From contig JANYGR010000184.1 of assembly GCA_025359355.1 (NCBI GenBank), forward strand, positions 1-26,933: a stretch of 26,933 bases of DNA, read 5' to 3'. The stretch comes from Bacteroidota bacterium (GTDB taxonomy: Bacteria > Bacteroidota > Bacteroidia > B-17B0 > Aurantibacillaceae). Below are positions 15,668 to 23,801 of the stretch, in pieces. Below the pieces are notes generated by a model that made no database searches, was not told where the DNA came from, and was given only the letters and a program-made list of their open reading frames with translations. Every line of letters starts with the position of its first letter. Position 1 is the stretch's first letter. Made by a program: the position numbers and the translations under genes.

Positions 15668-18529
15668 ATGAACAAAACATCAATTATCACTGGCGTACTA
15701 AGCGTATTGAGTCTAACATCAATCATTGCTCAGCCTACTTTAATAGAAAAAGTAGAAGTAAAAACGGATAAAGTAGTAATACCTTACGAAAAATGGAAAT
15801 TGCCGAATGGCTTAACTGTATTGGTTCACGAAGATCACTCGGATCCGTTAATCAACGTGATGGTAACCTATAAGGTTGGTGCTAATCGCGAAAGTATTGG
15901 TAAATCAGGCTTTGCACACTTTTTTGAACACATGATGTTTCAAGGTTCTAAACATGTAGCTGATGAAGAGCATTTTAAAATTGTATCTACAGCTGGTGGA
16001 AATATGAATGGTTTTACGCAACGAGATAAAACCGTTTATTATGAAAACTTACCGTCTAATGCGTTGGAAACAGCATTATACTTAGAAAGTGATCGTATGG
16101 GTTTTTTATTGGATTCATTAACTAAGAAAAAATTTGAAAACCAACGTGATGCCGTTAAAAACGAAAAGTCACAAAACATCGAAAATCAACCGTATGCGAT
16201 GGCGTTTGTTGAGGTAATTAATCAAGCCTTATACCCTTCTAAGCATCCATATAGCTGGCCAATTATTGGTTATGTAGATGATTTGAATAGAGCTTCTTTA
16301 GATGACGTTAAGAATTTCTTTTTACGTTGGTATGGTCCAAACAATGCTATTTTAACGGTAAGTGGAGATGTAACGTCTGCTGATGTTGTAAAATTAGCTG
16401 AAAAATATTTTGGTTCTTTAAAGCCTTGTCCTGAAGTTAAAAAAATGCGTGTACCGCCTGTTACTTTAGCAACAGATAAGTATGTAGCTTATAAAGACAA
16501 TATTTACTTACCATTAAATTTACGTGTATATCCTACAGTTCCTCAATATAACCGTGATGAACCGGCATTAGATTTATTAGCTAAAATGATGGGAGACGGT
16601 AATAACTCTATTTTTTATAAAAACTTTGTGAAAAGCAAAATGGCTATCCAGGCTGGTGTTAATCACGAATCAAGTGAATTAGCTGGTGAATTCTCGTTCC
16701 AAATTTTCGCTTACCCACCAGAAGATTTTAATTTAGAAAAATTATTTACAGATGTTGATGCTAAAGTAAAAGCCACCATTGATGAGTTTGAAACAACTGG
16801 TATTACTGATGAAGCTTTGCAACGTGCCAAAGCAGGAATAGAGAGCGCTGTATATGATCAAACATCTTCTGTATTTGGTAAATCATCTATCATCTCGGAA
16901 TGGGAACGTTTATTAGGTAAATCAACAACTATTACAGATGAAATTGAGCGTTATAATAAAGTAACAAAAGAAGATATTGCACGTGTTTTTACAAAATATA
17001 TCAAAGGTGCAGGAGCTGCTGTTTTAAATACTTACCCGATTATGAGTGCTAAAGATTCTGTAAAATCAGTAAATCCATTTGCTGGCGCTACGTTTGGACC
17101 TGATCCAGAGTATACAGGATTATCTTACGCACCAAATCCTGATAACTTAGATAGAAAAAATCGTCCAACTTCAGGTGAAGCAAAAGTGGTTAAAACGCCT
17201 GATTTCTTTAAAACTAAATTAGCAAATGGTTTAGGTGTTATTGGTACAAAAAACACTGAAACACCTATTGTTACATTAGTGTTTACTTTAGAAGGCGGAA
17301 GCTTAGTATTATCTCCCGATATGCTTAAAAAAATGGGTGTAGCAGAGTTAACGGCATCCGTATTGAATGAAGGAACTAAAAATTTCACAACCGAAAAAAT
17401 TAGCGCAGAGCTTGAAAAGCTTGGTAGTTCTATTTCCTTTGAGGCTAATAAAAAAACGTCGACAATTAGAGTAGAGTGTTTAAAGAAAAATTTAGATGCT
17501 ACTTTAAAATTATTAGAAGAAAAATTATTGAGCCCTGGATTTAATGCAGAAGATTTTAAATTAGCTAAAAAGCAATTAAAAGAAGGTATTAAAAGTGAAG
17601 CAACAAGTCCAAATACGATGTCTGATAAAGCATTTAGTTTTGCTTTGTATGGTAACACGGTTCTTGGTAATCAGCCAACTATAAATACAGTTGATAAAAT
17701 TGAATTAGAAGATGTAAAAGCATATTACACTAACTACTACTCCCCATCTGTTGCAAACCTTGTAATAGTAGGTGATATAGAAGAAAAGGATATGATGCCT
17801 AAATTAGATTTCTTAAATAAATGGCAAGCTAAAGAAGTGAAAATTCTTCCAATAGTTGAATTACCGGCAAGCCCTGAACCACAGTTTTATATTTACAATA
17901 AATCGTATGCGCCTTCATCCGTAATCGCTATGGGATATCCTTCTGTGAAATTCGATGCAACTGGTGATTTTTACAAAAACCGTATCGCCAACTTTGTATT
18001 TGGTGGTGCATTTAACAGCCGTTTGAATTTAAATTTACGTGAAGACAAAGGTTATACATACGGAATTAATTCTCGTTTTTCTGGAGATAAATACAATGGT
18101 ACATTTATGATTTCATCTTCTGTAAAACGTGTAGCAACAGCTTTATCATTGGCTGAAATTGTGAAAGAATTTACTAAATATCAAACATCTGGTATTACTG
18201 ACGGAGAGTTAGCATTCACTAAAAATGCATTATTAAACGAAGAGGCTCTTAAATACGAGACGCCTTTTCAAAAAGCATCTTTCTTAACTAACATTCAACG
18301 TAATAATTTAGATAAAGATTATACAGTTAAGCAAAATCAGCTATTGAAGGGCATTACAAAAGATGAAGTAAATGCTCAAATTAAAAAATCATTTGATGTT
18401 AATAAATTAACGACTGTTATTGTTGGGGACAAAAATATGATTGAAGCACAATTAGAAAAAGCAAAAAAAGATGCTATCAATAAAGATGTGTTAAATAACG
18501 TGAAATTAAAAAAACTATCAATCGATTAA
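15668..18529 (+). CDS. Secreted two-domain M16 zinc metallopeptidase
   Basis: 953 residues with a signal peptide (about 1-21, ending IIAQ). The N-terminal M16 half carries the inverted zinc motif HFFEH (His84, Glu87, His88), with the third ligand Glu166 in RDAVKNEK. The C-terminal half (about 510-950) is the usual inactive partner, lacking the motif (ELTASVLNEGTKNF) but retaining the LNLNLREDKGYTYGINSRF segment. This fused layout matches the large periplasmic M16 peptidases of Bacteroidota, which degrade peptides enclosed between the two halves. It is flanked downstream by a strong terminator, so it is probably transcribed separately from the TPR genes. Confidence 0.92.
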   Translation: MNKTSIITGVLSVLSLTSIIAQPTLIEKVEVKTDKVVIPYEKWKLPNGLTVLVHEDHSDPLINVMVTYKVGANRESIGKSGFAHFFEHMMFQGSKHVADEEHFKIVSTAGGNMNGFTQRDKTVYYENLPSNALETALYLESDRMGFLLDSLTKKKFENQRDAVKNEKSQNIENQPYAMAFVEVINQALYPSKHPYSWPIIGYVDDLNRASLDDVKNFFLRWYGPNNAILTVSGDVTSADVVKLAEKYFGSLKPCPEVKKMRVPPVTLATDKYVAYKDNIYLPLNLRVYPTVPQYNRDEPALDLLAKMMGDGNNSIFYKNFVKSKMAIQAGVNHESSELAGEFSFQIFAYPPEDFNLEKLFTDVDAKVKATIDEFETTGITDEALQRAKAGIESAVYDQTSSVFGKSSIISEWERLLGKSTTITDEIERYNKVTKEDIARVFTKYIKGAGAAVLNTYPIMSAKDSVKSVNPFAGATFGPDPEYTGLSYAPNPDNLDRKNRPTSGEAKVVKTPDFFKTKLANGLGVIGTKNTETPIVTLVFTLEGGSLVLSPDMLKKMGVAELTASVLNEGTKNFTTEKISAELEKLGSSISFEANKKTSTIRVECLKKNLDATLKLLEEKLLSPGFNAEDFKLAKKQLKEGIKSEATSPNTMSDKAFSFALYGNTVLGNQPTINTVDKIELEDVKAYYTNYYSPSVANLVIVGDIEEKDMMPKLDFLNKWQAKEVKILPIVELPASPEPQFYIYNKSYAPSSVIAMGYPSVKFDATGDFYKNRIANFVFGGAFNSRLNLNLREDKGYTYGINSRFSGDKYNGTFMISSSVKRVATALSLAEIVKEFTKYQTSGITDGELAFTKNALLNEEALKYETPFQKASFLTNIQRNNLDKDYTVKQNQLLKGITKDEVNAQIKKSFDVNKLTTVIVGDKNMIEAQLEKAKKDAINKDVLNNVKLKKLSID

Positions 18530-18538
18530 TAATAATGG

Positions 18539-18577
18539 CGTGTTAGTTGTAAATAGCTTTGCAACTAACACGTTTTT
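18539..18577 (+). terminator. Strong terminator after the M16 peptidase gene
   Basis: CGTGTTAGTTG (18539-18549) pairs perfectly with CAACTAACACG (18562-18572) around a 12-base loop and is followed directly by TTTTT. It sits only 22 bases before the next ATG, so the TPR gene depends on read-through or a promoter inside this region. Confidence 0.88.
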
Positions 18578-18599
18578 CTAATTTTAAAAATAAAAACAA

Positions 18600-19763
18600 A
18601 TGAGAAATCTTATCCTATCAACTGCATTAGTTTGTGCCACAGTAAGTACATCATTGGCTCAAAGTAATCAAGTTCAAAATGCATTCAATTATTTAAAAAA
18701 CAAAGAATACGATAAAGCAAAAACAGCAGCAGATTTAGCTGCTACAAATGCAAGTACAAGTAACAGTGCTAAACTATGGATGTATCGTGGTAGAATTTAC
18801 AAAGTGATTTATGAAGATAAAGAAGCAACTGTAAGAAACATAGATGCGGGTGCTGAGGAAAAAGCATTAGAAAGTTTCATAGCTTGTTTGAAATTTGATA
18901 AAGGCAATGATATTTATAAAGATGAAGTAAAAGGATTATTGGTACAATCATCTTACGCTGTTAGTCAAAAAGCAAAATATTTAAAAGATACCAAAGAATA
19001 CGATAAAGCAATTACGCTTTATAATTTATTAAACGAAGCGCTTCCTTTTGATTATGATCAAGGAATGAAACGTAATAACGTTACTAAAGAAACCATTTTA
19101 TTTGGTAAGTATAAAACATACTTAGCTGCGGGAAACAAAGAAATGGCGCGCGAAACCGTTGATAAACTAATTGAGATCAAGTATAAAGATGCGACTATCT
19201 ATACAGATATGGCTAAATTATTATTAACAGAAAAAGATACGTTAAAGGCATTAAGTTATATTGAAAAAGGTCGTGCTTTATTTGAAGATAATACAGACTT
19301 AATCAACACAGAAATTAATATCTATTTAGCACAAGGTAAAATAGGTGCTTTAAAAGATAAATTAATTAAAGCAACTGAAGTAACACCTGATAATGAGGTA
19401 TTACATTGTGTGTTAGCTAATGTATATAACAGCACTAAAGAAGAGGATAAAGCGGTAGAAGAATATAAAAAAGCAATCGAATTGAAACCGGATTATGAAT
19501 TAGCAAACTACAATTTGGGTGTTATTTATTTTTCGAGAGGTAAAGCTTGGATGGATAAAGTAAATGCGTTGCCATTAAAAGAGGAGGCTAAAGCTAAGGA
19601 TTACGAAGCGAAAGCAAAAGTTGAATTTAAAAGCGCTACCGAATATTTAGAAAAATCGTATGAAATATCACCTGACAAGAGAACGAAACAAACTTTATTT
19701 CAATTGTTTAGTCGCTTAGGAGAACCTGAAAAAGCAGCTAAATACGCTAAAGACAAACAATAA
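18600..19763 (+). CDS. Secreted TPR-repeat protein (first paralogue)
   Basis: 387 residues with a signal peptide (about 1-21, ending SLAQ). The rest is helical with tetratricopeptide units, clearest at about 266-315 (NEVLHCVLANVYNSTKEEDK, AVEEYKKAIELKPDYELANYNLGVIYFSRG) and near 350-385. TPRs mediate protein-protein contacts; the location is the periplasm or inner face of the outer membrane. It resembles the next gene in order of segments and in wording (NLG.xxY, KxYEAKA, late TL..LxxLxG), so the pair looks like an old tandem duplication. The partner is unknown. Confidence 0.8.
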   Translation: MRNLILSTALVCATVSTSLAQSNQVQNAFNYLKNKEYDKAKTAADLAATNASTSNSAKLWMYRGRIYKVIYEDKEATVRNIDAGAEEKALESFIACLKFDKGNDIYKDEVKGLLVQSSYAVSQKAKYLKDTKEYDKAITLYNLLNEALPFDYDQGMKRNNVTKETILFGKYKTYLAAGNKEMARETVDKLIEIKYKDATIYTDMAKLLLTEKDTLKALSYIEKGRALFEDNTDLINTEINIYLAQGKIGALKDKLIKATEVTPDNEVLHCVLANVYNSTKEEDKAVEEYKKAIELKPDYELANYNLGVIYFSRGKAWMDKVNALPLKEEAKAKDYEAKAKVEFKSATEYLEKSYEISPDKRTKQTLFQLFSRLGEPEKAAKYAKDKQ

Positions 19764-19766
19764 TCT

Positions 19767-19803
19767 ATTCCCCGTACAAATTATTGTGTGGGGAATATTT
19801 TTA
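19767..19803 (+). terminator. Terminator between the two TPR genes
   Basis: ATTCCCCGTACAA (19767-19779) and TTGTGTGGGGAAT (19784-19796) form a 13-pair stem with two G-U pairs and a 4-base loop, followed by ATTTTTAT. It is a strong factor-independent terminator right after the first TPR gene's stop. Confidence 0.88.
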
Positions 19804-19900
19804 TATTTTATAATGTGATTATTATTTATGGATAATAATTGTTTTAGGTTTATAAACTAATCATATATCATACTTACTATCAGTTCTAACAAACAATAAT

Positions 19901-21256
19901 ATGAAGCAAATTATTATCATCGCCCTAGCAACATTACCACTCTTTTCAGTTGCTCAAAAATCAAAAGTTCAATCGGCTTGGAGAGCTTTAAATGATTATG
20001 AATCCACATTAACTGAAAATCCGGACGTTTCTTATTTGATGAAGGCTAAAGAAAATATTGATTTAGCATTGACAAATGACGAAACAAAAAATACAGCTAA
20101 GGCCAATGCGTATAAAGCTCGTATTATGTATGATTTGTATCAATATAATTTGAAACAAGAACAAAAAAAATTAGAGGCTACTGTAAAAGATAAGTCAGCG
20201 AGAGTAGAAGCATCTTATGTAACTACGCCGTTCGTTGATTTTGAAGAGGCTTGCAATGCCATCAACAAGATAAAAGAAGTTGATGCAAAATATTTTGATA
20301 AAACCTTAGGGGTTAATAAAGTAGAGAGTGATCTAGGCGAGGACGATTTGAAATTATATAACGCTGCTAATCAAATGAAATTAGAACTTTCTAACATTGC
20401 TATAGGAAAATACAAGGCTAAATTATTTGGAGATGCGGCCGATTTCTTTTATAAATCAGCTAACATGAACTTATTAATGACAGGAAAAAAAGATACAACC
20501 AGTTACTATAATGCCTGTATTTGTGCACAAAAAGCTAAAATTCCAGCTAAAATAATATTCTATAATAATGAAATGATTGAGAAGAAAATAGCAGTACCTA
20601 ATAATTTTCAAGCTATTTACGAAGAATACATTGTGGCTAAAGATTCTGCAAAAGCATTAGAATGTCTAAAGAAGGGGCGCGACATGTTTCCTAACGATTT
20701 ATTTTTAATGAATAAAGAAACAGATGTGTACATCCAAACAGGTAAGCAAGAATTAGCGATTGTTAATTTAAAAAAGGCAATTGAAAAAGATCCTAAAAAT
20801 GCGGTCTTAGAATTTGTATTAGGAGACGTATATAATACGATTGCTAATCCAAAAGGAAAAAATGGTAAGGATACTATAAAACCAGAGAACTACGAAGAGT
20901 TAACGAAAAGTGCAGAAGATCATTATATCATTGCAGTTAATTTAAAACCGACTAATAATGACACGTATTTTAATGTATTATACAATTTAGGAGCTTTGCA
21001 CTATAATCACGGAGTGGTGCTTTATACAAAATCGATGGCTAAGTCAACACTTGTTGATTTGGTAAAAAAACAAAAAGAATATGAAGCCAAAAGTGCTGAA
21101 TATTATAAAAAAGCAATTCCGTATTTTGAGCAAGCTTTATCCATCAAATCGGAAGATACTACTACTTTATCTGCCTTACGTAAATTATATTACCTGACAG
21201 GTAATGAGGCTAAGGGTAATGAAATAAATGCTAAACTAAAGGCTATTAATAAGTAA
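19901..21256 (+). CDS. Secreted TPR-repeat protein (second paralogue)
   Basis: 451 residues with a signal peptide (about 1-19, ending SVAQ). TPR-like helices run through the protein, clearest at about 280-315 (QELAIVNLKKAIEKDPKNAVLEFVLGDVYN), 330-360 and 400-448. Compared with its neighbour it has longer inserts, such as the NPKGKNGKDTIKPENY region (about 320-335), but the segment order is the same. A function in envelope assembly or scaffolding is plausible but not shown. No strong terminator follows. Confidence 0.8.
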   Translation: MKQIIIIALATLPLFSVAQKSKVQSAWRALNDYESTLTENPDVSYLMKAKENIDLALTNDETKNTAKANAYKARIMYDLYQYNLKQEQKKLEATVKDKSARVEASYVTTPFVDFEEACNAINKIKEVDAKYFDKTLGVNKVESDLGEDDLKLYNAANQMKLELSNIAIGKYKAKLFGDAADFFYKSANMNLLMTGKKDTTSYYNACICAQKAKIPAKIIFYNNEMIEKKIAVPNNFQAIYEEYIVAKDSAKALECLKKGRDMFPNDLFLMNKETDVYIQTGKQELAIVNLKKAIEKDPKNAVLEFVLGDVYNTIANPKGKNGKDTIKPENYEELTKSAEDHYIIAVNLKPTNNDTYFNVLYNLGALHYNHGVVLYTKSMAKSTLVDLVKKQKEYEAKSAEYYKKAIPYFEQALSIKSEDTTTLSALRKLYYLTGNEAKGNEINAKLKAINK

Positions 21257-21450
21257 TATATTATTTTATGTTTTTGATAGAAACTTATTTCTTACAAAAG
21301 TTACTATAACTTTTAATGATTGTGTAAAATAATGAACTAAATCTTCAGGATGAAGAAGGTACTAATTTAACCCAAGGCTAAATGGGATTAATATATTAGT
21401 AAAATAAGGGCTTCAGCAATTACTCTGTTTAATCCAATAATAGTGAAATC

Positions 21451-21479
21451 TTATAATCAATCAATTTAGTTGATTATAA
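21451..21479. repeat. A/T hairpin downstream of the second TPR gene
   Basis: TTATAATCAA (21451-21460) and TTGATTATAA (21470-21479) are perfect 10-bp inverted repeats with a 9-base loop. It lies in the 266-base gap between the convergent TPR and DUF6089 genes. No T run follows on either strand, so a terminator role is only possible. Confidence 0.4.
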
Positions 21480-21522
21480 AAGTAAGGAGAAGTAGAAAAT
21501 TAGTTGAGAAGTAAATAGAATG

Positions 21523-22476
21523 CTAGAATTTAGAACGTAATCTTGTTTTACCACGTTTAGGTGGAAAAAATCTGCCAATAGTAATTTGCAAACCTAAATA
21601 AGCATCTTTTTGTTTATCGCCTCGCTGAGCACCTAAACCTGAAGCATCTGGAGAAGTTGCACCTGGTATATTTCCTAGATTAGGGTCTGCCATTTGCACT
21701 GACTGAGGTCCGTAAGCAGCACCTAAAGCAGACTTGTCGTAATACACAGTGCTTACATCGTCTATATAATCGGTAAAAGTTTTACGATAATTTAATTCAA
21801 TACCAACACTCCAAAATTTATTAAGAATTACTCGGTATGCTACTCCCATTGGTATTGATATGGCAAAATTGCTATATTGTTTTGGTCCACCTGGTAAACC
21901 TTGACCTTCTGTGTGTAATGGTCTAAGTTCAACATATTGACCTGCGGAATTTAAACCTTTAGGATTAAAATAAAACACGCCAATTCCAATAAAAGCTATA
22001 AATTCTTTTGATCTTGATTTATGACGACGAGATAATGTTTTTTTGATGCCATATCTATGGCCAACTTTACCAGAAAACCATGATAGTTCAGCACGAGTAG
22101 CAAGTTCAAAAATATTTGATTTAAAGTTTAAGTTCCTATTATTTCTGAAAGGTTCTTGTGTTAATTTATCATCACCAGCAGCTAATAAATAATTGAAACT
22201 GCTATGCCAATTAAAATTTTTAGCAATTTTGTATCTATAGGCTAATGAAATTGCTGGTTTGGTTAAACTAAATTCTAAATCGACAGGACTATAATGTGTA
22301 CCTATCTTATTTAAACCACCTAAATCCCCTAAAAACTGAGAAACTCCAACTTGTACAATAACTTCTTTACGATATTTCTTCCAATCATTCGCTCTCGAAA
22401 AATTTTGGGAATAGATATTTTGTACAAAAATTGTAGAAAATGATATAATAACAAGGGTATGTAGCTTTATATTCAA
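21523..22476 (-). CDS. DUF6089-type outer-membrane beta-barrel protein
   Basis: 317 residues with a signal peptide (about 1-23, ending IYSQ). It begins DWKKYRKEVIVQVGVSQFLGDLGGLNKIGT, continues with AISLAYRYKIAKNF and NLNFKSNIFELATRAELSWF, and shows alternating strands with aromatic girdles, as in small outer-membrane barrels. The late YYDKSALG and RGDKQKDAYLGLQITIGRFF match my memory of the DUF6089 family, which includes PorG of the type IX secretion machinery. Given T9SS cargo in the same window, a PorG-like role is possible but unproven. The basic tail (PPKRGKTRLRSKF) is typical of these proteins. Confidence 0.75.
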   Translation of the reverse strand: MNIKLHTLVIISFSTIFVQNIYSQNFSRANDWKKYRKEVIVQVGVSQFLGDLGGLNKIGTHYSPVDLEFSLTKPAISLAYRYKIAKNFNWHSSFNYLLAAGDDKLTQEPFRNNRNLNFKSNIFELATRAELSWFSGKVGHRYGIKKTLSRRHKSRSKEFIAFIGIGVFYFNPKGLNSAGQYVELRPLHTEGQGLPGGPKQYSNFAISIPMGVAYRVILNKFWSVGIELNYRKTFTDYIDDVSTVYYDKSALGAAYGPQSVQMADPNLGNIPGATSPDASGLGAQRGDKQKDAYLGLQITIGRFFPPKRGKTRLRSKF

Positions 22477-22585
22477 ATGTAATGTTTTTACAAAAATAAT
22501 AAATTTCGTTAAATCTACTAATAATATGTATAGATTTTACTTTATTATATGACTAAATTGTTAAAATTGAGGTGAAAAACATTTT

Positions 22586-23641
22586 TTAACCTAAATCTTC
22601 GTTTGCGTAATATAATTTATAAAATTTCAATCCCTTTTCTTCATCATATCCACGCTCAACGTAATCATGTCGACCATGAACATATATATGAAAGTTTTTA
22701 TCCAATTTTACAACACTCTTCATGAATTTTTGATTTTTCTTAACTGCGGTTGGGGAAATCTCAAAATCGTCAATGGCTGTTAAGTCCATTTTATCATTAT
22801 AGCTTTGTCGATAGTCTCTAAAAGCTTCTTGAAGTTCTGGTTGAGGTAAAATCTCTTTTTCAAATTCTTTGATGTTGAAGTTATCTTTTTCCTTAAAAAA
22901 ACTAGTACTCTTATTCAACATCATCATTTGATCTTGCTTCGTCACGTTATTGTTTTCAGTAAGCACTTCTTCACAAAAGCCTTTACAAGTATCAATAAAG
23001 TTTGACGTATGAAAATAAGCGTTCTCTTTTAATTTGGTATTTAAAAAATCCTCAACCCAGTAAAAAGCACAATCTGCAATTTTATTGTTAGTATCTACTA
23101 CGCTGATTTTATAACCTTTTTCGCCTTCAGTATTAAAGATGATACAGCCTTTGTCTAATTTGTTGATGTTAATGCCATTATCACATTCGATGTCAAAATT
23201 ATCCATGTGCTGAAATACCTTCAAATAGGTGTCTTTATTTTCAGTTTTAAATAACCCAATAGCATCACAGATAACGCCATCAACGTTACAATCTTTAAAG
23301 TAGCAGGTATAAAATTCGCCACCTTTAATTTTTGGATGCATTGATTGATTATACAAATGCTCCGCAATATGTTTACTGTTTTCTATGAATGCATTTTGTG
23401 ACTTGAATAAGTCTGATGTATAACTTTGAACATCATGATAATGCATTTCATTTTTTGACTTGAACTGATAATAAATGTCAGTTTTGAAAGGCGCCGTTAA
23501 ATAACGCATCAGTGTATCTTTCAAAAAATCATCTTTTATGTGTATGTTTTTTTCGCTAAGCGTTAACTCTTCTCCTAAGCCTTTATTTCCTACATAATGT
23601 ATCACAAAATGTGTTAATTCTGAACGTATAAAATCTATCAT
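22586..23641 (-). CDS. 37-kDa nucleoid-associated protein (NdpA/YejK family)
   Basis: 351 residues from the ATG at 23641 (MIDFIRSELTHFVIHYVGNKGLGEEL), the canonical beginning of the family. The frame stays open to an ATG at 23707, but the extra 22 residues (MLIAHIAKQLYLW...) look unrelated. Family features include HIAEHLYNQSMHPKIKGGEFYTCYF (about 92-116), LDKGCIIFNTEGEKGYKISVVD (about 183-204), and the C-terminal FHIYVHGRHDYVERGYDEEKGLKFYKLYY. Members bind the nucleoid; their precise role is unsettled, though some occur beside phage-defence genes. Here it stands alone, divergent from the tail-specific protease gene. Confidence 0.85.
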   Translation of the reverse strand: MIDFIRSELTHFVIHYVGNKGLGEELTLSEKNIHIKDDFLKDTLMRYLTAPFKTDIYYQFKSKNEMHYHDVQSYTSDLFKSQNAFIENSKHIAEHLYNQSMHPKIKGGEFYTCYFKDCNVDGVICDAIGLFKTENKDTYLKVFQHMDNFDIECDNGININKLDKGCIIFNTEGEKGYKISVVDTNNKIADCAFYWVEDFLNTKLKENAYFHTSNFIDTCKGFCEEVLTENNNVTKQDQMMMLNKSTSFFKEKDNFNIKEFEKEILPQPELQEAFRDYRQSYNDKMDLTAIDDFEISPTAVKKNQKFMKSVVKLDKNFHIYVHGRHDYVERGYDEEKGLKFYKLYYANEDLG

Positions 23642-23737
23642 GGCACTAAATTGGTTTCTATATTTGAGCCATAAATATAGTTGTTTCGCTATGTGGGCAA
23701 TTAACAAACTTTAAACATTACTCATAAATTATGTTAC

Positions 23738-23756
23738 TAACGGATATTTTCCGTTA
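23738..23756. promoter_or_regulatory. Palindrome in a divergent promoter region
   Basis: TAACGGA (23738-23744) and TCCGTTA (23750-23756) are perfect 7-bp inverted repeats with a 5-base spacer, in the gap between the start codons of the nucleoid-associated protein and the protease. The position fits an operator, but no regulator is visible. Confidence 0.35.
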
Positions 23757-23801
23757 TAATAACAACCCTCACTCTAAATAAAAATTTTAAATTTGTTTAC
23801 T

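Noticed and set aside
17125..17658. 177-codon open frame antisense to the M16 gene
   Set aside because: Lies entirely within the strongly supported coding frame and has no signal or motif; low-complexity mirror translation.
19818..19839. A/T hairpin ATTATTAT/ATAATAAT upstream of the second TPR gene
   Set aside because: Pure A/T stem, weak, easily produced by base composition.
23642..23707. 22-residue N-terminal extension of the nucleoid-associated protein
   Set aside because: The family normally begins at MIDFIRSELTHF; the extension looks like non-coding promoter DNA.
23788..23795. TAAATTTG, an exact match to the Bacteroidota -7 promoter element TAnnTTTG
   Set aside because: No TTTG/TTG at the expected -33 distance, and the start site would fall on the ATG of the protease; common in A/T-rich DNA.
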